Positions 25,786 to 42,990 of a DNA stretch of 64,000 nucleotides are shown here, in pieces (position 1 is the stretch's first letter; each line of letters opens with the position of its first letter). A program made the translations under genes and the position numbers. This DNA is from Enoplosus armatus (lineage: Eukaryota; Chordata; Actinopteri; Centrarchiformes; Enoplosidae). Location: contig NC_092195.1 in assembly GCF_043641665.1 (NCBI RefSeq), forward strand, positions 15,591,774-15,655,773, given 5' to 3'. The notes under the pieces are model-generated. The model was not told the origin of the DNA and made no database searches. It saw nothing but the letters and a program-made list of their open reading frames with translations.

Positions 25786-27215
25786 ATGAAGATCAAGCGA
25801 CAGAAACAAGCCAAGAAAACCATAAGTTTCTACAAATACAACTTCAGCTTCAGGGAGCCCTTTCAGATCCTCATTGATGGGACTTTTTGTCAGGCGGCTT
25901 TGAAAAACAAGATTCAGATTAAAGAGCAAATGCCCAAATACCTGATGGGGGAGGTGCAGCTCTGCACTACAAGGTGAGTAACTTTACTTACTATATGTAC
26001 AGGTTAAACGTCAGTATCCTATCATATCCAATAACCCATTATTTACTGCTGTCTGACTGTATTCTCAGCTGTGCTCTGAAAGAACTGGAGACTCTGGGAA
26101 AAGAGCTGTATGGAGCCAAAATCATCCTGCAGAGGTTCCAAGTGAGGAGATGTCCCCATTTCAAGACCCCTGTCCCCGCTTCAGAGTGTCTGCTGTCCAT
26201 GCTGGCAGAGACAAACCCACACCACTACTTCGTCGCTACACAGGTAAATATATGAGATCATACACAGACACACACCACCCAGAGGAAAAATGAAATGAGA
26301 TATACTGACTGGAAATGGACTAGATATTAGCAACACATCTACAGCAGACAATAGATGTTAGCTCATCACTCAATGAGTTTTTACTTGCACTCAGCTTATT
26401 AGGTCCATCTAGCTAAAACTAATGCAGTCTAATCAGAATCAGGTTTATTGCTAAGTATGTATAGAGAAAATCACCTGATGAGATGCTGCTTCATTTTAAG
26501 GAGATATCAGTCAAAACGTTTGGGAGCCAACTGCCACAAAAGCACGAGTATCAACACTGATTTAGAGATTTGTTTTCTGCCCTCAGGACTTGCAGGGGGT
26601 GCTGCTTGTTAATGAACCCCTGGACCTCCTAAACTAGTGGAAGCCAAGTTAAGGACAGTTAAGGACTTGTCATATAATCATTTGCAAGTCTAGAAAGAGA
26701 CGTTTCTTAGGGCAAACTAAATTATGGCCAAATAGAGTACTATTGATGTAACTGTGGGAAGTAACTGACATGTATAAATTTGTCATCCCCTGTGTGTTCT
26801 CCAGGACCACTCAGTTACTGCAGGCCTGAAGAAGATCCCTGGCGTCCCTCTGCTCTACATCATCCTCAACACCATCGTGCTGGACAAGCCCAGCCAGACG
26901 TCCCTCGACCACGTCCAGGCCGTCCAGCTGGGAGAGCTGGTCAGCCCGGCCCAGCAGCAGAGCATCCGCAGCCTGAAGGAGGAGCAGGGCATCGGCCAGA
27001 AGGACGGAGAGCGGCGGGGGAAGAAGAGGAAGAGGAAACAGAGCAATCCTAACCCTCTGAGCTGCATGAAGAAGAAGAAGAAAGGCGTGCCGACACCGCC
27101 GCTGAAGAAGAAGACGACGACAGAGGAGGGGGAGAAGAGGAAAAGAAGTCGAAACAAGAAACAAAGGACGGAGGGAGGAGACAACACGTCTGCTACTGCG
27201 GTTACAAATACATAA
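25786..27215 (+). CDS. utp23: rRNA-processing protein UTP23 homolog
   Basis: Nucleolar PIN-domain protein of the small-subunit processome, needed for early cleavage of the 18S rRNA precursor and release of the snR30/U17 snoRNA in model organisms. Exons 25786-25973, 26069-26243 and 26805-27215 join in phase to 257 residues (human about 249). The N-terminus MKIKRQKQAKK is typical, followed by the PIN fold: EPFQILIDGTFCQAAL with its first acidic residue, YLMGEVQLCTT, CALKELETLG, then the zinc-binding stretch RRCPHFK and SECLLSM, NPHHYFVATQD, and IPGVPLLYI. The basic tail has the conserved NPLSCMKKKKK and Lys/Arg runs for nucleolar targeting. Residue 64 reads Ser where human has Arg, set by the splice join. 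It converges with rad21, as in human. Confidence 0.95.
26431..26465 (+). repeat. Short LINE 3'-end fragment
   Basis: AATCAGAATCAGGTTTATTG followed by CTAAGTATGT is the common teleost Rex/RTE-type retrotransposon tail signature. Only the tip survives, inside utp23 intron 2. Confidence 0.45.
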
Positions 27216-27346
27216 TACAGCAGGAAGACAGAGACTTCAGCCTTTTTGTTTCATGCTTAAATATTATTTGTCAAAGAGGTTCAGGTATATATAATCCCAA
27301 TCTAAAATAATTACATTCTACATTTACTTCGTTTTCACAGAATAAA
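27216..27346 (+). other. utp23: utp23 3' UTR, with polyadenylation signal at 27341-27346
   Basis: AATAAA lies 126 bases after the stop codon and on the gene strand. The short 3' UTR is consistent with the compact gene. Confidence 0.6.
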
Positions 27347-28866
27347 TGCACAAAATGCCAATTTAAAATACTCACTGGTATTTGTTTTATTTTGAAAAAA
27401 TTTGCAACAGTTTCCAGGACTCAGGACTTACAGGCATGGGACTGAAACTGTTCAGAGACATAGTAATATTTTTGGAATTGAGAAGATTTGTCTCGGCTTT
27501 TATACAAAATAAAAAGGCAGGTTTACAGGCACATGGTTTAAAACGATGCAATACATGATATACAGTTTATATGGAAGTGGATCGATGCTTTTAGCTGTCT
27601 TTGAAGAAGCACAAGGAAGAAGTGTAGTCACAATGACTCGGTGGTCTGCTTGATTTTACTGTATGATTTTTGATTATTAAATTCAGTCTGTTGTATTTTC
27701 TCGTACGAGGAGTTTAGAGTCCAAACGACAACGTTCATAACAAATATGTCCATTTACACTTCACTTGATTGTTATCAAGTCATTCTTTAGATTAAAAATC
27801 AATTTCTTTTAAATAAAAAAACAATTAATTCTCTTGTTATATATTACATCAATAAATAAATACTGAAGAGTATCTACTTGATTTATACAGCAAGTTAAGT
27901 TACTGTGGAGGAAGTGACACTGTTAGAGCACAACAACTGAAAAGTCTTAATTATCAAGACTACAATAAGTTACTCACTCGTAACTAAATGATTATTCACA
28001 TAGAAAAGGGACATTTGATAAATTGAACCTTTGTCACATACTTAGTCATTTTATGAATAAAAGAGCAACACGGTAATAAAAATTGTAGTTTCTGGAGCAA
28101 TTCCACTGATAAAATATTTCAGGACAGCATGCATGTATCGCAGACCACTGATGTTTACATCATCTATGGGCTGAAACTCTGAAGCTTTTTTTTAGAAGAT
28201 GTGCCCTAATTCCAGAGTACATACTAATTATATACAGTATGCACTATTTACTAATCTCCCAAGTTAGCTTAATTTATTTCCAGCTGCGAGCATCTCCTCT
28301 ATTTCCTTTGTGAATTACACTGTAGGAGAACAGCACACTCTAAAATCAGGTGTTTTTTAGTATGCATATTGAGTGTTTTGTGTATACTACTATACACTAC
28401 AAATCCTGCTTAGAATGAATATGTAGTATGGATTTCGGACACAACTATAGTTTTGCTGACTCTCAAACAGTCGATGCAAGCAAAGCATTTGCAAAAACAA
28501 CTACTTGGGAGTTTGTAATGCTGAAAGTGCAACACTACTGTTGTATAATGATTATTTGCTGGTTGAGTCTGCAAATCACTACTGTAGTTACTGTTTAAAT
28601 GTACTCTTGCAGAGACTGGATATAGTGCATGCTCCTTTTGGGTAATGTCAGTGTACATGTGAACCCTCAGATGAGAACTTTTTCCTGCAGTAGTGGGACA
28701 GATGAGTCTCCAAGTGACATGGTTGATTGAGTTATCACTGTAAACATATCTATAATATACTCCCTTTAACTTTGGTGCCATGCCAGTGCAACACAACAGC
28801 TTCTGGAGGGAAGCAGTAAAATGAGTAGACAGCAACTCCAAACAAAACGGGAACACACAGTGCTCA
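27347..28866. other. AT-rich spacer between convergent utp23 and rad21
   Basis: About 1.5 kb with no credible exon. The stretch 28190-28445 carries repeated ACATACTAATTATATACAGT and AGTATGCATATTGAGTG phrases typical of a teleost MITE family with AGTATGCATACT ends. The minus-strand frame at 28410-28856 has no domain and overlaps that repeat. Confidence 0.4.
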
Positions 28867-28867
28867 C

Positions 28868-29164
28868 TTTATTTAACTTAATAAATAATAATAAATAACA
28901 AAAAGGAAAAGTGTTCATTGTTTGGAGTTGCAGTCCTCCTCCTCCACACTTCTTTCAAGAAAGACACCTCTTAATAATCCAATCATGTTTCTCCTCTTTC
29001 CTCCCACCACTGCTTGACATCAAAATACTGAAGACAGATAAGACGCCATCATACACGAAACTCAAAAAGATAAATAAAACTTTGATTAAATTAACAGACA
29101 GAGAGTGTTGTGTTGCAGATAGCACAGAGTAATTTTCCCTTTTTAGACTGTAAAGGTGAGTTTT
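28868..29164 (-). other. rad21: rad21 3' UTR, with polyadenylation signal (complement) at 28868-28873
   Basis: TTTATT on the plus strand is AATAAA on the gene strand, about 290 bases after the rad21 stop. It is the first good signal after the stop. Confidence 0.5.
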
Positions 29165-34310
<5,146 letters not shown>

Positions 34311-34668
34311 TCACCGCAAGGGAAAGGGGAACGGGGGAGGCGTCAAGCCTGGAGAGAGGAAACAACACAATGGGAGAAACACAACATACTGTATATGATT
34401 GAAAGCACAACTCTGAAAGCAAAGCATGGCAGTTGAAAGGACACTTTCATTGTGTTGTCTGAGCTTTTGTAAGCACACTCTTTGAAGATTCAGACATGGT
34501 TGTCTAGCTCAATAGGAGTAGTGACAGCAGTTCATAGCAGGACTGATTAATTGAGACTTCTCTAAACCATTACCTGGTATGGCAACAGCCCCAATCAGGA
34601 CCTGCACAGCCCTGCAGATTGTGGTGTGACTGGATGAGTGTAGCATCATCTCAGCACTACCCACTTTG

Positions 34669-35065
34669 TTGTACATTTACTCAAGTACAATACTTAAGTA
34701 GTTACAATTTTGAGGTTCTTGTACTTTATATTTCTACTCTACAATTCAGAGGGGAAATATATTTTTATATTTTTTACTCCACTTTATTTATTTGATACCT
34801 TTAGTTACTGGTTACTTTGCAGATTCAGATTACAGAAGCTACCCAGCAGTATATAAAATAATTAAAATTAGCCCCACCTTTTCTAGCTGCAACATTAAAT
34901 GAATGTCCACATTAATACATCAATAATTATAATATGAATTAATAATAATAATAATTAATACACATGATTCTGAAATCTGCATAATGAGTACTTTTACTTT
35001 ATGTACTTTAAGCAGCTACATTTTAATGCTAATTCTTTTGTACTTTTACTTCCTGAGTACCACCA
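34669..35065. repeat. MITE of the GTACTTAAGTA family, copy 1
   Basis: Begins TACATTTACTCAAGTACAAT and ends CTTCCTGAGTACCACCACTGG, with AGTACTTTTACTTTATGTAC inside: imperfect inverted ends rich in AAGTA. Related sequence is at 35.8-36.1 and 43.3-43.8 kb. It sits in the inferred rad21 intron 1. Confidence 0.6.
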
Positions 35066-35547
35066 CTGGATGCTTGTCAGTTTACATTTTACTGTGGTGA
35101 TGGATAAACATGCTTGAACCCCTGACAATCTGTGAAATGTCTGTCAGGTAACGTTATTGAAGTAAAAAAAACAACGGTAGCTTACCTGCAGCACTATAAT
35201 AAAGGTTACCTGCACCTGCTACACCAAACCCAGATATTAGACTAACTGCAAAACATAATGAGTCAGTAACGTTACACACATGTTAACGTCCAGCATTGTG
35301 GAAAAAGCAGGCGGGCTGCTGTTAATGTCATTCAAAGGAGACGACCGTTAGATCCCCGCACACGTTACAGTTACACCGCAGTAACCGTTGACGCTCCGCC
35401 TGTACCACAACAGGTGATGATGCAGACAAGCTAGCGTTAGCCACTGTCATTCAAAACCTCAGCACCTCAGCAGTGTTTTTGTTGACACCGACACGTTTAA
35501 TTCTCACAATTTCACGTTCACATCAAACGTAAACCTAAATGTCTCAC

Positions 35548-35655
35548 CGTTTAGCCGTTTTTGGCTTTTCTCGTTTTGCCGGCCGTGGTGTCGTTGCTGG
35601 TGGTGGACGTTTCCACCCCTCCTCCGACTAAAACAAACAAGATGGCGTCCTCTTT
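35548..35655 (-). promoter_or_regulatory. rad21: Probable rad21 promoter and non-coding exon 1 with YY1-type site
   Basis: On the minus strand AACG followed by GTGAGA at 35547 downwards is a consensus donor, and the segment above it is GC-rich compared with its flanks. AAGATGGCG at 35639-35647 (plus strand) matches the YY1 core, often found at transcription starts of housekeeping genes. Splicing from here to the acceptor after 34348 would place the ATG 53 bases into exon 2. Confidence 0.55.
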
Positions 35656-37504
35656 CTTACCCCCCTGGATGCAGAGTGGTGCTGATGTGGGAGAGAGGGA
35701 GGGATGCTGAGCCAAAGGTAGCAACACCACAGTATTAAAATCCTACTGTGCACAACAAAGTCAAAGTACTAGCTGGTTGAGGTGGAGTAAACTGTAGGCT
35801 ATAACTATTACACTTGCATAGTCTAATTTGCAGCAGTGGATCATATCTTAAAAGCTGAGCTTATATATGAATCTGCAAAGTAACCACCTATAGCAGTCAA
35901 ATAAATGTAGTGGAGTAAATATGAATGTTTTCTAATAGTTGTTTCTGTTTTGTATTTACTTGCTCTCGTTTACCTAAATCTGTGAAACACTTTCTTTTCT
36001 GCAACTTTCTTTGCAAGTTCTATGCAAATACTGTGTTTCGCAGTATTCAGATCCTTTCATTAAGAAAAGTACTGATGCTACACTGTAAAAAGTCCTGCAT
36101 CAAAAATGTTTCTAAATAGTCTGCAAGTATGATCAGGATCATTTCAGTAAACAGCTGAAAGATCCACCAGGAGGCAGCAAAGTTGGCTGAAAGGTACACA
36201 CCTTTCAGATAATATGATCCCATGAACATGAGACAATAATGGTTCTCCAATACTTAAAGAGTTTGACTTACCATTATTGCATTATTTTCCATTTGTGTAA
36301 TGACTCCATAAATAGTATTCCTGATATCTGTCAATTTACTATACTAACTGTTTAAACATTTTAAATGCCATTGAATTTAGTGAAAGGTACAAATATTTAC
36401 AAATATACACATTCATTTTGATCCGTCATGTGACCAATAAATCACCATAGATGTACAAAACGCTACAATCATCCTTTTCTTCAAAAATACTATCATCAAA
36501 ATATCATTACTCTTAGTTGATACAAAACTTGTAATCTTGTTATTCAGACTAATCTTTCAAAACATCCAAATCACTTCCATCACTTAACACTTAAATAATC
36601 TGTTATTTAAGATCATATACTCCAGCTGACTCAAAATTGGCTTGAAGTCTATTTCCCCATTTAACCCGTTTGGGTTTAAAGGCTTAAAATGCCCAATTTA
36701 GAAATCCAGAACGCCTCCCTCTTCAGGAGCAGTTTCTCCAAATCTCCCCCTCTCTTTGACAAAAACACCCTCTCAATTCCCATATATTCCCACATTCCAT
36801 TAAAGTGTGCTACAACTGGATAGATCTCTGTTTTGCATCTTTTGGTATGTGTTTAGTTAAGATTATGACCTGGTTTAATACAAAAAATGTCCACAGTGAC
36901 ATGAATCACGATTTATTAACACCACGATCTTTCCTTATTCTTAAATTAAGTACTTTTGTTGCCATAACCGACCCACAGACGGGACTCCAGTGACTCCCTG
37001 CGACCTCTGTGTGGTACATTCACTCAAAACTATTTACCGTCAAAAACTGACCATAATCCAGACAGCAATTTACGTTTGCCATCTCAACCTAATTGGGTAA
37101 CCAATTTAGTAGAAGCAAACCTAATTTGTGGGAGACGGGGTTCGTTTAGTCACATAAGGAAAGATTCCACTGCTCTGTCCCACCACCTGAGGCTCAGTCT
37201 ACACATTTGGCAGGTTGTTTGTCCCTGTCATTGTCGTCACACGTCGCCCTGCTTCCTTGACCTTCAAGACTGACGGCCCAATCCCTCCAACCTCTTCTCA
37301 CGCTCCACAGACCTCTGCACAAATGGAGCCATAGCTCACATCTTACGAGCTCTGACAAGTGCACTCTCTGTCTCCGACACGCTCATCCATCCGTCTTTAC
37401 AGATTCCTGTATGACAGAATTGCGAATCAAAGCCATTTATTTAATGGTCAATGTGTGGAGCAGAACTTGGCTGAGAGTTTTTTAATAGGGTGGACATCAC
37501 AAGG

Positions 37505-37552
<48 letters not shown>
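37505..37552. repeat. (CT)n(CA)n compound microsatellite
   Basis: A CT run passes directly into a CA run, in the spacer upstream of aard. Confidence 0.9.
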
Positions 37553-37553
<1 letters not shown>

Positions 37554-38026
37554 GCTTGTCTTTGTTTTCTGTGACGTAGCCCTGAAAAAGACCAAAACAT
37601 CTCCCCAAAGTAAAGAATTACTTAAGGGAGGAAAAAAAGTGCACTTGAAAGCACTGGCCGAGTGCGATGCCCCCTCCAAATGTGCCCTCTCACTTCTCAC
37701 AGCCAGGCCCATAAGTCAGGCAGGAAAACACACTAGACCCCTGTCTCATCTCTGTACAGAAGTCAGGGGAAAAAACTGTTCACAGCTGCCAAAAACCCAT
37801 CCCACAAACCCCATGGGGAATGGACTTAACTTGGGCACAAAGGGCCTGGTTATATTTCACCGTAGGTTGGCCTTTATGCCTCTGAATCGGCTAACACTGA
37901 GGCTGTGTCTCCCTCCTCGCTCAACCTGTCTGTCTCCTAAGCTGACAAGCAGGTCTTATTTAGGGAGAAGCACTGAAAAAAGTCCACTGGGGGTTTGATG
38001 GATTTTGTGTGCCCTGTACATGCAGG

Positions 38027-38064
38027 CACACACACACACACACACACTCACACACACACACACA
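38027..38064. repeat. (CA)n microsatellite, interrupted
   Basis: CA run broken once by CT, about 590 bases upstream of the aard start codon. Confidence 0.9.
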
Positions 38065-38160
38065 GAGGTTTACACTTTGTCCAAATGAGAGCTCACTCTC
38101 AACACATTTCTCACACTAGAATTGTATGGGGGCGGGATTGACTGAGAAAAGAAAGGGAGA

Positions 38161-38327
38161 AAGGGGGGAAGAAAAAGGGGGGTGGCGGTGGTTGGGGGGG
38201 TCCTTTCAGTTCTTTTTGGAGGCAACAATAGTCTTTGTCCAAGATCTTCCACCATTCTTATTAAGGTTACCGAAAGCAGGAGGAGGAGGAGGAGGAGGAG
38301 GAGGAGGAGAGGGAGGAGGAGATGGGG
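38161..38327 (+). repeat. G-rich tract and (GGA)n repeat upstream of aard
   Basis: G6, G6 and G7 runs at 38163-38210 with shorter G-pairs between them form a loose G-quadruplex motif. A (GGA)n run follows at 38278-38327. Both lie within 500 bases of the aard start codon, in the probable promoter or 5' UTR. Confidence 0.7.
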
Positions 38328-38652
38328 CATGCAGGCGGAGGGCAGTCTCTCCATAGTAACAATGACAAAACAAGCCAGTTCAACACCAGGCAGGCAAAAG
38401 GGATGACTGCAGCTGCAGAACAGAAGCACACAGACTTGTGCTGCAGAGTCCTGTTCACACAGGGGACGGAGGAAGACCAGTTCGGAGAGGATCCGTAAAG
38501 GGGAGATCAAGTGGAGTGAAAAGAAGAGAAGAAACAGAGAAGATTCCTCAAAACTTTTATGAGAAAGTGTACACCAGCCTGTCAAAGAAAGTGCTGGTAG
38601 GCAACACGTGAGGCACACTTGCTCCTGCTCACAACATTCACATCCTCCCAGC

Positions 38653-39219
38653 ATGGACCGAGACAGTCACAGCGAGGATACTTTGTCCACGATGGTTCTG
38701 GAGAACATTAAAAACAAACTGATTCATGCCTTCAGGACGACAGGAGAGTCCAGAGAAGACCCTCAAGACTCTGGCTCCACTGTCAGACCAGTCAGCATCG
38801 GCAGGAGTTACCAAGCCAACGAAGAGCTGCGGAGGGCGCAAATAGATGGAGCGATAACCTGGCTGAGGTCTGAACTGGTAAGGTGACCGACAGATTTGAC
38901 ATTTTGTGCTTTTTCTCTGTAGTTTGCAACAGTTTATATCAGTTGTCCAGAAATATCTCTGATTTATCTGTTGTCATATCATTGATGTAGAGAAAACATT
39001 GGAGGAGAGGGGCCAGTGCCTTTGTGTCTCTGCATCTAAGTGCATACATCATAGCTTCCAACATGCTGACTCAGTTCTTTCATTGTTGTCATGCAGCTGG
39101 AGATGCGCTCACAGGACCTCCAGCTGGCTCAGACACTGCTGGGACTCAACACAGAGATCCAAAGACTGAGGAGGGAGAGCTTCGGAGGTGTGGAAGTGGA
39201 GGGGGATGATCAGCAGTAA
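38653..39219 (+). CDS. aard: Alanine and arginine-rich domain-containing protein (AARD)
   Basis: Small protein of unknown molecular function, related to the FAM167 family. Exons 38653-38877 and 39097-39219 join in phase 0 to 115 residues. The N-terminal half (MDRDSHSED, then a basic stretch around NIKNKLIHAF) is variable. The C-terminal half is a predicted helix or coiled coil: AITWLRSELLEMRSQD, then LQLAQTLLGLNTEIQRL. This matches the human AARD block LRAELVEM...LARTLLDLN. The protein is shorter than human AARD (155 residues) and lacks its alanine-rich segment. Position between rad21 and slc30a8, in human orientation, supports the name. A polyadenylation signal is at 39626-39631. Confidence 0.88.
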
Positions 39220-40027
39220 CTGGCCCCGGTAGAGAGCCCCTTCTCTGGGGAAGACTTAATGGAAAAACGTTCTTACTGGTACCCATGGCATTTAAGGAAA
39301 TGGCTCTAATGCAACTGAAAAATCTGAACAGAAGAGACTGTTTGTGATAATGGCTCATTGTAAAATAATGTGTCATGGTAAACATTAGACACCAGTTGCA
39401 TGTAAAGTAACCCGGGTAGAGAAAAAAGACAGACAAAATGTGCTTGCTTTGGTGTGATGCTGGCATTGTTTTTTTTTAGATATTTTGCACTTGAAACCTG
39501 TTTGTACATGTTTTGTTTCTTTTCTAGGCCCGGAAACAGGACATTATGAATGTAAAAATGTATTAGAAAATCACTTTTGTCACAATTTTCATGTTGACTC
39601 AATGTGTGTTTTGCGATTTGACAAAAATAAAATGTGCACCATCAGTGATTTCATGTCTTTATTGTGCTGGCATACTGTACCACTGCAGTACAGTACCTGT
39701 TTGAAATACTGCAAGAAGTTCATACATTCATGCATCCATACATCCACATCTCACTCCCAGTTCTAGCTTATTCAGTTCACAAATACTTCCTATACAACAA
39801 TAATCTGACCAGTTTTCTTTATATACGGTTCACTGTACTAACTAAAGAGATCCTAATAATACTTTCTCAAAGAGATATTTAAGAACACATGGAACAATGT
39901 CACACTGTCACCAGAAGGCTTCATCACAGCATGTGCACCATAAAGATGCAGTGAACTCCAAGCTGTCCTGCTGCTGCATTGAATCCGTTCTGTATGCAAT
40001 TACAGTCATGAAAGGTCAGTGAGCTTC

Positions 40028-40029
<2 letters not shown>

Positions 40030-40099
<70 letters not shown>

Positions 40100-40121
40100 T
40101 CACACACACGCACACACACAC
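40030..40121. repeat. Long (CA)n microsatellite
   Basis: About 33 uninterrupted CA units followed by an interrupted part with CT and CG variants; one of the longest simple repeats in the window. Confidence 0.95.
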
Positions 40122-40409
40122 AGCTCTGTGAGGAGTGATAACTGACAGGTTCACACATTTTACAGAGTTTCACATAAATCAGGAAATTCAAAACTCAAAC
40201 AATTTGTACAGTGTTTGAAAAATGAAGACGATCTGAACTGTGTCACGAGCTGCTCTTTACATCGCTATTTGTCTACACAGAGAAGAAAACCTTCTCTCGC
40301 TGTCTGACACGCACACAACACTACACAAAGACAGTGATGACTGCCTTTAGGTCAGCGCTTAATACAGGACGTATATCATCCTCTGTCTCAAAATTTATAT
40401 ACTTAAACT

Positions 40410-40720
40410 TAAAGGAGTAGTTTGATGCCTACTTACTTTTTGCTGAGAGTTAGATGAGAAGTTGATATCACTCTCACGTCTGTCTGTAAAATATGAAGCT
40501 ACAGCCAGTCGGTTGGCTTAGCTTAGCATAAAGATTTATTGTGTCTTGTTTGTTTAATCTGTACAAAAACTGAAGTGCAAAAACAACAGATTTTTTAACC
40601 TTAGCTGTTCCCTCTGTTTCCAGTCTTTATGCTGAGCAAAGCTAGTCGAATGCTGGATGTAGCTAACTTAGCAAATAATAATTATTATTATTTCCAAAAA
40701 TGTCTTAGTTCCTTTAAATT
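40410..40720. repeat. Fold-back type repeat (GCTTAGCTTAGC family), copy 2
   Basis: Contains GGCTTAGCTTAGCATAAAG near the left part and CTGTTTCCAGTCTTTATGCT near the right, which are complementary in part. ACAAAAACTGAAGTGCAAA matches the copy at 4.2-4.6 kb. Confidence 0.55.
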
Positions 40721-41078
40721 CGTAGCAGTCGTATTGTAATTTACAATTTTTGTTATGAAAATAGAATAACAAAAGATAAACTACAGAAGCCGTTGGAGTG
40801 AGTGTATTTTGTGTGAGCATTGAAATGAAAATAACTTTTAAGCCACTATAAGCTTACATGGCACCACTGTTTACATGTTTTTCTTTTGTCTTTCCTCAAC
40901 TCCACTCATCCTCTTGGCTTCTCTCTGGAAAGAAGATACAGACATGGATGTGAATTCATGGTGGGAAATTGCAAATGTATTTATCTTGCTCCACCTCGTC
41001 TTTGTTGGCTGTCATAGAGGATATGAGGAAGTTGAGGAGAGACTTCAAGAGTTGAATTTCTTCTGATAGCTTGAATTT

Positions 41079-42958
41079 TCAAGGCACAGAGCTTCTTCTG
41101 CTGAACGCCCTCTTCGATAAAACCCTTGAGTGAAGGGGCGGAGGCATCTTTCGGAAGGAAATGGAAAGGCCCACCTCCCCTGAACTGGAGTAGACGCTGC
41201 CGCTCCCTCGCTCGCTCTCTGAGTCCCAGTAGCTGCCCTCCTCTTCCTCCGCTGCTTCCTCCTCGTCTGTTTCCTCCTCCTCAGACAACTCCTGCTTGAG
41301 CTCCTGGATGCCGGAGTGAAGCTCCATCAGCTGCCGGATCAGAGCTTGGTCTTGGGATCGCATCTCCATCTACACACACACACACACACAAAAACCATCT
41401 GTTTAGTTTGTATTTTTATACATTATCATGTTGACTGATGGACAAGGAGGAACAGACATACAAGCTCAAATATCATATGATAATGGAAATAAATCATCAA
41501 TAAAGAACTCCTAAAGAAACTGAAACTGAATTTCCACCAAAAGACTCCTTCCTGATGAAGCTGAGCGGGTTCATGCTCAGTGTGAAACCACAGCCATTTC
41601 ATTTGAGCGTTGCCTTCTTTCAAATGCAAATGCATCTTTCTGCCTTTCTCTTTCTTCGTCTTTTTTTTTTTTTATGAGAGGCTGTCTAATTGCCGGCATT
41701 GTAAAATAAGATATTCAGAACTTCACACACCTCAGAGTCCAAGTTTGTCCTAAGGATTGAGGAATGTCCCAAACAAAAAAACCTTCTGGGCCCATCTGCA
41801 TTTCTTTTCTCTGTTAATTACAGCACCAGGCTGAGACTGGGCTCCGGCTGAAAGATGCTGGGTTTACCGCCTTTGTCAACACTTGGAGGAATGAGAGAAG
41901 AAACTTTTTTCTTTTCTCTTTGAGGCAGTTGTAGATGTGAGCATGCAGTGCTCCACCACCTCATGCCAAACACCAGCCCTTTTCAAATAATGTGCTTTAC
42001 TGTTCCATTGCAAATGATCCAGACCACAATGTCTAAATCAAGAGGTTTCGGTTTTGTGTGGATAACAAAACAGCAGCCATCTTTCCTGCTCTTACAGAAT
42101 TTCTTTGTCTGTATGAATGAACATGAACACAGCTCCTTGGGATTTGATTAGAGGTGACGGTGGCTGTGCTGAATTGCAGCAACCAGTTTAATTGCATTGT
42201 GAACACCAGGCAGAGAAGTTGGATCTCTCACACAACAGACAAAAAACCTTTGCGGGTTAACTACTGGTCAGTGCGAAGTGGGAATAGTTGGTTTATTTGG
42301 AGTTCAGGGGTGTCTTTTGGGTGTGTTTGAAAAATAAAAACTATAGACAGAATCTTACTTTCACTACACTTTCTGAATGACAGAAATTTCAATAAATGGA
42401 GTAAAATTTATGGTGTTTTTCCCACGCAATCAAACAATGAAACAAAACATGCTGTCTATCAGGTTTTCCCCCCCGCATGAATATAGCTATGCAAAATCAT
42501 TAATACAACTTGATAGAAAACATGGTTTGTGGCCCCATTTATATTGGTAGGTTTATATGATTATGTTATATATTATTCTTATCCTGGATTTTAAAGGTCT
42601 CAATGATTGCCCTGGGGATTTTCTCAAAAACTGAAGCTGCCGGTTATGAAAACTGATTGGAAACAATAATATTTTAATAAGATCTGTGAAATACAGTGAA
42701 TTCTGCTCGTCCTTTAAGATGAGTAGAATCCAGGTATTGTAATTTATTGCTGTTGCTTAGAGTACCTATCAAACCAACCAGCAGGTCTCTGTTTTTACTG
42801 TTTTCTCCAGCTCCTACTCAGAAGCGTGGTTTCTCCTTCTCTGAGTGCTCAGGACACTCGGTTACCATGACGAGCTGTCTGGGTGAATGCGCTAAATGCT
42901 GAGTGATATATTAGGCCATAACAATGAGCCTTACACAGTGGCTCACAGAGGTGCAAAT

Positions 42959-42990
<32 letters not shown>

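Larger units (their letters stand above)
35656..38652. other. Spacer between divergent rad21 and aard
   Basis: About 3 kb with no recognised exon. Fragments of the GTACTTAAGTA repeat family lie at 35.80-36.10 kb. Low-repeat sequence at 37.07-37.50 kb could be regulatory. CT/CA repeats are at 37505-37552 and 38027-38064, followed by a purine-rich, G-rich stretch and a (GGA)n run just before aard. Confidence 0.45.
39220..41078. other. Spacer between convergent aard and aard-like
   Basis: The aard 3' UTR occupies the first 410 bases and ends at AATAAA 39626-39631. The rest holds a long CA run and a fold-back repeat copy. No exon was recognised. Confidence 0.55.

Noticed and set aside
26811..27187. 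Two minus-strand frames rich in Leu, Phe and Ser over the utp23 last exon
   Set aside because: They mirror the Lys/Arg/Glu-rich tail of UTP23; no start context, splice or domain supports them.
28410..28856. 148-residue minus-strand frame between utp23 and rad21
   Set aside because: No recognisable domain, AT-rich spacer location and partial overlap with a MITE-like repeat.
38070..38654. 194-residue minus-strand open frame, the longest in the window
   Set aside because: Its Leu run is the antisense of the (GGA)n repeat and its Ser/Phe-rich remainder of purine-rich DNA; no domain is seen.
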